Part shown: positions 59,202 through 64,000 of the stretch, one piece after another
How positions within the stretch are numbered: position 1 is the stretch's first letter
Layout of the letters: each line of letters begins with the position of its first letter
Translations under genes and position numbers: made by a program
The notes under the pieces: generated by a model
Told to the model about the DNA's origin: nothing
Database searches by the model: none
What the model saw: the letters and a program-made list of their open reading frames with translations, nothing else
Source of the DNA: Syntrophaceae bacterium UBA6109
GTDB taxonomy: Bacteria; Desulfobacterota; Syntrophia; Syntrophales; UBA6109
Direction of reading: 5' to 3'
Length of the DNA stretch: 64,000 nt
NCBI GenBank assembly: GCA_002428445.1
Contig: DIWJ01000023.1
Location: 1 to 64,000 of the forward strand

Positions 59202-60200
59202 TCACCAGGGGATGAACTTGTAGAGTTTGGCGAACATCTCGTACACTTCGATCCAGTTCTGGAGGTCCTTCGCGGATCGCAGGTGGTCCCTCTTGTTGAC
59301 CATGACCCAGCTCATGTGGGCGGCGCCGTCCTTGCAGGTCCGGCAGTCCCGCGTCGCCGAAGTGCAGCAGCGGTGCATCGTCTCGAGATCGGCAGCCCAG
59401 CGGATGAAGCGGATGAGGCGCTTCGGACGGGGATTGCGGTTGTCGAGGGGCTCCGTCACGGACGGACATTCCTCCCACCCGAAAGACCGCCCCAGCATCC
59501 GTCCGGTCGTGATGATTTCATGGTAGTACCGGCAGGAAACAACGGTCTGCGGGTAGCGATCGAGCATGGCGTCCATCTCGGCGCGCACATCGGCCAGTTG
59601 CGAGGGGCTCCAGGAGAACCCGTCGACGCCTTCATCATTGGAGAGCAGCTGCATGTGGACCTTGAGACCGACGGCGTCGATCCTGCCGATCACCCGCTCC
59701 AGCCGCCCGAGCTGCCGGGAGGTGATGGTATACAGATAGTAGGTGAAGGGATCGCCTTCATAATTGCGGCTGGAAACGGCAAAGGTGTCCTTCCCCCGCA
59801 GAAGCTTTTCATCCTCTTCGTCCCCCCACAGGGAGATGCCCACCATCATGTCGGGGAATCTTTCCCGGGGCACCTTGATCAGGCCGTTGGTGGCACAGTA
59901 GGTGGAAAGGCGCCGATAGAAGGCCTCGACGCGGTCGAGATGGAGGGTCGGCTCTCCGCCGATGAGAATGGCCAGATTGACCCCCCGCTCCTGTTCCTTT
60001 TCCACGAAGGCATCCCAGCGGGCGACGTCCGTTTCTTCCCGCGCGGCCTTGTGCTCATCGGACGAAAAGAAAAAACACCCCTTGCAGCGCAGGTTGCAGC
60101 TGTTCGTCACATCGTAAATGGAACTGCGCATGTTCAGACGGGAAATCGCCTTGTAACGCCCGTACCAGACGGGGTCCAGAAGTGAACTGACGGTCTGCAT
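59202..60200 (-). CDS. Radical SAM protein, paralogue of the next gene
   Basis: I start at ATG 60200 (MQTVSSLLDPVWY), two bases after the upstream stop, with GAGGA upstream; the frame to 60227 would overlap. The 332-residue protein has Cys35, Cys39 and Cys42 (CNLRCKGC) and GGEPTLHLDRVEAFY. C-terminal cysteines (RCCTSATRDCRTC) could hold a second cluster. The substrate is unknown; placement inside the ketosynthase block suggests action on the acyl chain. Confidence 0.88.
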   Translation of the reverse strand: MQTVSSLLDPVWYGRYKAISRLNMRSSIYDVTNSCNLRCKGCFFFSSDEHKAAREETDVARWDAFVEKEQERGVNLAILIGGEPTLHLDRVEAFYRRLSTYCATNGLIKVPRERFPDMMVGISLWGDEEDEKLLRGKDTFAVSSRNYEGDPFTYYLYTITSRQLGRLERVIGRIDAVGLKVHMQLLSNDEGVDGFSWSPSQLADVRAEMDAMLDRYPQTVVSCRYYHEIITTGRMLGRSFGWEECPSVTEPLDNRNPRPKRLIRFIRWAADLETMHRCCTSATRDCRTCKDGAAHMSWVMVNKRDHLRSAKDLQNWIEVYEMFAKLYKFIPW

Positions 60201-60202
60201 CG

Positions 60203-61381
60203 TTATGGTTTCCTCATCTCTTCGCATCCCGGCGGAGCCACCATCTCTGCGCAGAGATTCTCCCCCTTGTCATATCCCATGACCCAGACGGCCAGGTAGG
60301 TATCGACGTAGTCCAGCCAGGACTTGAAGGAAGGCGGATCCGTCACGTGACGGTACAGCCGGGCGGTCACCACGGCGCTTCCCGCTGCATAATGCCGGCA
60401 GTCTGCGCAATCGGTGTCCGGTACGCAGCAGGCCACTTCCCGGTCCCACGTGAGGTCGGTTCTGAACTGGCGGAAGGATCGTCCCAGGCCGATCGCCGTG
60501 GAGGCGTTTCTCCGGGGATAGGAACAGCTGTAGAGTTCGTGCAGGCCCTTCCTGTGCGTATGGGCGACGGCGTTGTAAGGAGAAAAAAGGACGTGACGGG
60601 GATAGAGGGACATCATCTCCTTCATGACCTCCCGGGTCCCGGCCAGGGAAGCCTCATCATGCCGCAGGTCCCCTGCGTAACCCAGGGGTGCGGAAAAGAC
60701 ATTGAAGGTGACGCGGCAGTCCGCCGCCGCCAGGATGCCGATGACTTCCGATGCCTCAGCGATGTTTTCCCGCGTAAAGGTATAAACGAAAACGGCCCGC
60801 GGATCGCCGCGGTAGTTGTCGATCTGGCGCCGGAGCAGTTCCCGGGCCTTGCGCACCCGCAAGCTGGTTTCGTCGTTCCCCCAGACGGAGATGTGGATCC
60901 GGTAACCGACGGCCTGATCGATGCGGCGAAAGCCGTTCGTCGCAATGCAGCCCAGCGGCATCTCGGAAAAGCAGACATCGAGAAGAGCGGGAACGAGCGA
61001 GGGCTCGGCCCCGGCGAGGACGACATACGTGATGCCGCGCTCGCGTTCCCGGCGCATCAGGTCGCGCCAGGCCCCGGGCCCGTCGTTTTCCATGGCGAAC
61101 TGCTTGGCGCCCTCGTAATAATAACAGCCGTCGCAACGGAGGTTGCAGCGGTTCGTCATGTCATAGGTGGACTCTCTGAGGAAGAAGTATTGCCGGACCT
61201 TCTCCCAGCGGGCCTTGACGGCCGGCTCCGACAGCAGCTCGGAAAATTTCCACCGCCGGGGCGCCGGCTGATCTTCCGGCGCCGGCGCGCGTGTCAACGC
61301 GGCGTCGCCGCACAGCGGATTTCGCCCGCCGCTTTCCTGATTCAGCATCGTTTCGGCCTTATACGTCATCCGGGTCTCCAC
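60203..61381 (-). CDS. Radical SAM protein
   Basis: This 392-residue protein has Cys79, Cys83 and Cys86 (CNLRCDGC), AGAEPSLVPALLDV and IHISVWGNDE. It shares layout and about the same length with the downstream paralogue, including C-terminal cysteines (CCVPDTDCADC). The N-terminal 60 residues are an extra low-complexity region. The pair may act in sequence or together. Confidence 0.88.
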   Translation of the reverse strand: METRMTYKAETMLNQESGGRNPLCGDAALTRAPAPEDQPAPRRWKFSELLSEPAVKARWEKVRQYFFLRESTYDMTNRCNLRCDGCYYYEGAKQFAMENDGPGAWRDLMRRERERGITYVVLAGAEPSLVPALLDVCFSEMPLGCIATNGFRRIDQAVGYRIHISVWGNDETSLRVRKARELLRRQIDNYRGDPRAVFVYTFTRENIAEASEVIGILAAADCRVTFNVFSAPLGYAGDLRHDEASLAGTREVMKEMMSLYPRHVLFSPYNAVAHTHRKGLHELYSCSYPRRNASTAIGLGRSFRQFRTDLTWDREVACCVPDTDCADCRHYAAGSAVVTARLYRHVTDPPSFKSWLDYVDTYLAVWVMGYDKGENLCAEMVAPPGCEEMRKP

Positions 61382-61429
61382 TCCCCCCGAATATCCTGTC
61401 GCCCGCCGTTGAGCCTTCCCGGACCTCTT

Positions 61430-61708
61430 TCACGGTTTCTTGCCGGAAGCCAGTTTGGAACAGAGATATCTGGCGATCAGCCGGACGGTCCTCAGGGTCG
61501 GATAGTCGTCCTCATCGATGGAAACGCCGTATTCGTCCTGAAGAACCAGGGCCACCGTTGCCAGATCCATGCTGTCCACGCCGAGTTCGTCCACAAGATC
61601 CATGTCGGGATCGAAGGTCTCCGGCGTAATGTCCTGCAGCTTCAACTCCCCGATGATGATCTCGGCGATCCGGAGGATCTGGTTACGGTCCTCGTTGCAC
61701 TCCGGCAT
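61430..61708 (-). CDS. Acyl carrier protein
   Basis: This 92-residue acidic protein has Ser46 in ELGVDSMDLATVALVLQDEYG. It heads the block with the two radical SAM genes. A TTGACA (minus strand, 61787-61782) upstream has no good -10, so an internal promoter is uncertain. Confidence 0.9.
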   Translation of the reverse strand: MPECNEDRNQILRIAEIIIGELKLQDITPETFDPDMDLVDELGVDSMDLATVALVLQDEYGVSIDEDDYPTLRTVRLIARYLCSKLASGKKP

Positions 61709-61773
61709 GTGTCAACCTCCAAAATTCCAAGGATTTCCCGTCCACGAATAAAAATGTTCTTTTGCTAAAAACC

Positions 61774-62175
61774 CTAATCTTTGTCAAGAGATTTGTACAA
61801 TGGACCGTGGACCGGTGCAGCCGTAAAAGCCCCCGTACAGGCCGGTTCGCCGGACAGGCTGACGCTGAAAAGATAGGTCCATCCGTTGCGCCCCTCCTGC
61901 CTGGATATCTTCAACGTCATTTCCTCATCCGGCTTGACCGGAAGGCGGAAACGGACCCTGCCGAGGCCGGTGATCCTCATCGACCTTCCCTCCTCACGCT
62001 CCGCCGCCAGGATCGCCTCTTCCACCAGCGCCAGAACAGCAATTCCCGGGAGAAGCGGGTGGCCGGGGAAATGGCCGTCGTACCAGGCCGAATCCCCCGA
62101 AACGCTTGCCGAGGCTGCGATCCGGTCCGCTCCACCCGAACGGTGCGACAACCCCTGATGGAACGTTTTTTTCAT
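61774..62175 (-). CDS. FabA/FabZ-type hotdog dehydratase (ApeI-like)
   Basis: This 133-residue protein has YDGHFPGHPLLPGIAVLALVEEA with His35, the central helix motif of FabZ and FabA, but lacks the second catalytic residue in a form I can recognise. It would dehydrate or isomerise 3-hydroxyacyl-ACP. Its stop is 65 bases from the ACP start and its start overlaps the deacetylase stop by four bases. Confidence 0.82.
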   Translation of the reverse strand: MKKTFHQGLSHRSGGADRIAASASVSGDSAWYDGHFPGHPLLPGIAVLALVEEAILAAEREEGRSMRITGLGRVRFRLPVKPDEEMTLKISRQEGRNGWTYLFSVSLSGEPACTGAFTAAPVHGPLYKSLDKD

Positions 62176-63032
62176 TTCTCCTCCGGACCTCTCGTGATTT
62201 CGGGAATACCGCCGGACGGCGGAAGGGTTGCCGGTTCCATCACCGGCCTTCCGATCAACTGCGACAACGGCACGACTTCATACCCCTTCGCTTTGAGCCC
62301 CAGGATGATCTGCTCCACCTCTTCAAGCCAGTCCGCGATCCCGCGAACGCCGGACGGCGCAACGTCGTGGAGAAGGACGATCGCCCCGGGATGGACCCTC
62401 TTCAGGATGCGTTTCGCCAGCCCGCGGATGAGGCGGTTCCCGAAATCGCCGGCCCGGCAACTGAAGGTGATGCAATCCATGTCCAGCGTCCTCAGGACCC
62501 CCGGCAACCTGGGGTTGGTGATGCCCACGGGCGGCCGGAACGCGCGGGGCCGGATGCCGAAACCGGCCAGCAGTTCCTGAGTGCGGGTAATCTCATCGGA
62601 AAGCCTCGTACGGGAACGCAGCATCAGCAGGGGGTCATGATGGTAGGAGTGATTGCCGACGGCATGGCCCCTCGACAGGATTTCCCGGATCAGCATCGGG
62701 TGCCGCTCCGCCTCCACCCCCACCACGAAGAAGGTCGCCGGCAGCCGATATCGATCCAGAAGCTCGAGCAGACCGGGCGTGACATCGGGATCGGGACCGT
62801 CGTCGAAGGTCAGGGCCGCCGCCAGGCGATCTCTTGCCCCGCGGCTGATCACCGGAAGAAAAAAACCCGCCTGGGGGAGAAAGGGAGCCACGAGACAAAA
62901 AAGGAGGAACAAAGCGAGCGGCGCGACAGCCATCTCTTCCCGGATGAAGAAGAGCCCCCCAGAAACGGCCAATGCCGAGAAGCCTGCCGCGTGGGCAGGT
63001 GAGAGGATCTTGCCGGTGAACGCCCTTTTCAT
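62172..63032 (-). CDS. Membrane-anchored polysaccharide deacetylase (NodB) family protein
   Basis: I start at ATG 63032 (MKRAFTGKILSPAHAAGF), which overlaps the upstream radical SAM stop by four bases. The 286-residue protein has two N-terminal hydrophobic segments (about 17-33 and 38-60) and a NodB domain: LTFDDGPDPD (Asp77, Asp78), GNHSYHHD (His128, His132) and AFRPPVG. NodB proteins remove N- or O-acetyl groups from sugars. Its place here hints at a glycosylated head group or an O-acetyl step; this is inference. Confidence 0.88.
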   Translation of the reverse strand: MKRAFTGKILSPAHAAGFSALAVSGGLFFIREEMAVAPLALFLLFCLVAPFLPQAGFFLPVISRGARDRLAAALTFDDGPDPDVTPGLLELLDRYRLPATFFVVGVEAERHPMLIREILSRGHAVGNHSYHHDPLLMLRSRTRLSDEITRTQELLAGFGIRPRAFRPPVGITNPRLPGVLRTLDMDCITFSCRAGDFGNRLIRGLAKRILKRVHPGAIVLLHDVAPSGVRGIADWLEEVEQIILGLKAKGYEVVPLSQLIGRPVMEPATLPPSGGIPEITRGPEEK

Positions 63033-64000
63033 CTCAGAAGCAACTCCCACAGAGGACCGGAACGGCCGCGGGCATGCATCCGGGTCACGGCACCTTCCGT
63101 CTGAGCACTGCCATCCCCGTAGATCCAGTTCATCCGGCCGCGGGCTTGCCGCTTCACCCGTTCGTTGATCTCCTCCTTCGCAATCCCCTTCGGGCGATAA
63201 AAGACCGGGGTGAGGAGGTCCTGGCCCGGCCTGATCTGTCCCTCCTCCAGCGAGAGCTGATAAAGGGGGGTCTGAGGGAAAATCCGGACGCCGCAGAAAA
63301 GGAAAAAAACCGCCTTATCCAGTTCCTCCATCCGGGCCAGCGTCTCTTCCAGGGTTTGAACATCCTCCCCGGGCCCGCCCAGCAGGAAGTAGTGGGCGAT
63401 ATGGATCCCTGCGCGCCGGGCGCCTGCATGGGCAGCGAAGACTTCTTCTGCTTGAAATGGTTTTTGGTAGCGTTTCAGCTGCGCGTTGCAGAGAGACTCC
63501 GTACCGAATTCGGCGTGCGTCATTCCGGCGTCGGCCAGGACGCTGTAATAACCGTCGGCAGGATGCCTGGGGGCCAGAAAAGCCCCCCAGGGAATGCCGA
63601 GCCGCTCGCGCCGGAAGGCCGCGGCGACTGCAAGGCTGTGGCTCTCATTGGCGTTGAAAACCGAGTCCGTAATGAAAAGAAAACGGGCGCCCAGTTCCTC
63701 CAATTCCCGCGCCTGCCGGGCAACCTCGCCGGGGGGGAAAAGACGGATTTGACGCCCCTCGATGAGGGGGAAGGAGCAATAGAAGCAACGAAACGGACAG
63801 CCCCGCTTCGTCTGAAGATTCATGATCCCCCCGCGCTCGAGGTAGAAGCGAAGCCCCGCTTCGTTTGCACCTATCCGCCTCGCAACGCTTCCGGGCCAGG
63901 GAACAGGGCTCCCGATGGGTCCGCCGCGGGTTACGATGCCGGGCAGGACGGCCGGATCCGTTCCCTCTTCGAGGGCGGCGAGCAGCAACGACATGGCCTC
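63029..64000 (-). CDS. B12-binding-type radical SAM protein (5' end outside the window)
   Basis: The frame is still open at base 64000; an internal ATG at 63994 is not a likely start. The visible 324 residues include RGCPFRCFYCSFPL (the CXXXCXXC cluster), FITDSVFNANE, HYFLLGGPGEDVQTLEETL and a tail that ends HARGRSGPLWELLLR. The B12-binding half should lie in the part beyond the edge. It is the first visible gene of the lipid cluster, and the cluster probably continues to the right. Confidence 0.85.
   Translation of the reverse strand, partial: EAMSLLLAALEEGTDPAVLPGIVTRGGPIGSPVPWPGSVARRIGANEAGLRFYLERGGIMNLQTKRGCPFRCFYCSFPLIEGRQIRLFPPGEVARQARELEELGARFLFITDSVFNANESHSLAVAAAFRRERLGIPWGAFLAPRHPADGYYSVLADAGMTHAEFGTESLCNAQLKRYQKPFQAEEVFAAHAGARRAGIHIAHYFLLGGPGEDVQTLEETLARMEELDKAVFFLFCGVRIFPQTPLYQLSLEEGQIRPGQDLLTPVFYRPKGIAKEEINERVKRQARGRMNWIYGDGSAQTEGAVTRMHARGRSGPLWELLLR

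Larger units (their letters stand above)
42048..64000 (-). other. Putative unusual-lipid (ladderane/polyene-like) biosynthetic gene cluster, open at the right edge
   Basis: Twenty-three genes, all on the minus strand and many overlapping or spaced by a few bases: five ketosynthase-like proteins, three ACPs, two hotdog dehydratases, one PKS-type dehydratase, one thioesterase, one acyl-CoA dehydrogenase, one CrtI-like desaturase, five radical SAM proteins, PlsC, PlsY, an outer-membrane protein and a NodB deacetylase. No ketoreductase, enoyl reductase, LolA or MMPL exporter. The combination of FabF copies, ACPs, FabZ-like enzymes, radical SAM enzymes and a phytoene-desaturase-like enzyme is that proposed for ladderane lipids in anammox genomes; the whole is assigned by analogy. 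Confidence 0.75.

Noticed and set aside
42048..64000. Aryl polyene (APE) cluster
   Set aside because: There is no HAL-type or AMP-ligase starter enzyme, LolA, MMPL exporter or ketoreductase; PlsC, PlsY and five radical SAM genes do not fit APE.
1..64000. CRISPR array or insertion sequences with DDE transposases
   Set aside because: I see no regularly spaced direct repeats and no transposase; the only mobile gene is the serine recombinase.

Overview
The window looks like part of a chromosome from an anaerobic, GC-rich deltaproteobacterium-like organism (Desulfobacterota, possibly Syntrophales or a relative). This is inferred from gene content only: an indolepyruvate:ferredoxin oxidoreductase operon, an F420-hydrogenase-beta-like iron-sulfur flavoprotein, an oxygen-sensitive sulfatase-maturase-type radical SAM enzyme, a GatCAB-type tRNA amidotransferase locus and a large radical-SAM-rich lipid cluster. 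No 16S or other strong marker is present.

Layout. 0-2.1 kb: the iorA and FrhB-like operon (minus strand). 2.3-7.0 kb: a small integrated element in the 3' half of a tRNA-Asn gene, with a large serine recombinase, a Rep_trans-like replication initiator, a ribbon-helix-helix-like protein, a large imperfect hairpin and two tiny cargo genes. 7.3-11.3 kb: a DHA2-type MFS exporter followed by an RsbW-like ATPase fused to a GNAT domain, then nudC. 11.4-20.1 kb: a GntR/FCD regulator next to a seven-gene minus-strand operon (ornithine-cyclodeaminase family enzyme, Fe3+/polyamine-type ABC transporter, saccharopine-dehydrogenase-like enzyme, Asp/Glu racemase family protein, EamA transporter). Its promoter has a GntR-like palindrome over the -10 box. 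20.5-22.9 kb: a lipoprotein with TPR-like repeats and a CHAT protease domain. 23.0-27.0 kb: gatB, a GatA paralogue that has lost its whole Lys-Ser-Ser catalytic triad, and a 5'-truncated aspS fused to a GatC-like tail. 27.2-28.7 kb: a split YraQ-type permease and tsaA. 28.9-41.5 kb: accessory metabolism and transport (two OFA-type MFS carriers, an anSME-like enzyme, Tat-exported dienelactone hydrolase, ABM monooxygenase, nitroreductase, MmgE/PrpD, a frameshifted thioesterase, a CsgG-like protein, a DASS carrier, a GT25 glycosyltransferase). A palindromic operator-like motif recurs upstream of several of these genes.

42.0-64.0 kb (continuing beyond the right edge) is the most interesting part. 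It is one unidirectional minus-strand cluster of 23 genes: four catalytically intact ketosynthases, a fifth ketosynthase-like protein with all three catalytic residues replaced (chain-length-factor-like), three acyl carrier proteins, two single-hotdog dehydratases, a free-standing PKS-type dehydratase, a YbgC-type thioesterase, an acyl-CoA dehydrogenase, a phytoene-desaturase-like flavoenzyme, five radical SAM proteins (three of them with a B12-domain-type layout), a PlsC and a PlsY acyltransferase, a MipA/OmpV outer-membrane protein and a membrane-anchored NodB deacetylase. There is no ketoreductase, no enoyl reductase, no LolA- or MMPL-type exporter and no aryl-polyene starter enzyme.

The most economical reading is a type II fatty-acid/polyketide line that builds an unusual (poly)unsaturated or radical-cyclised acyl chain and delivers it to glycerophospholipids. 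It resembles the clusters proposed for ladderane lipids in anammox bacteria, but the gene set is distinct. The product is unknown and the assignment is inference.
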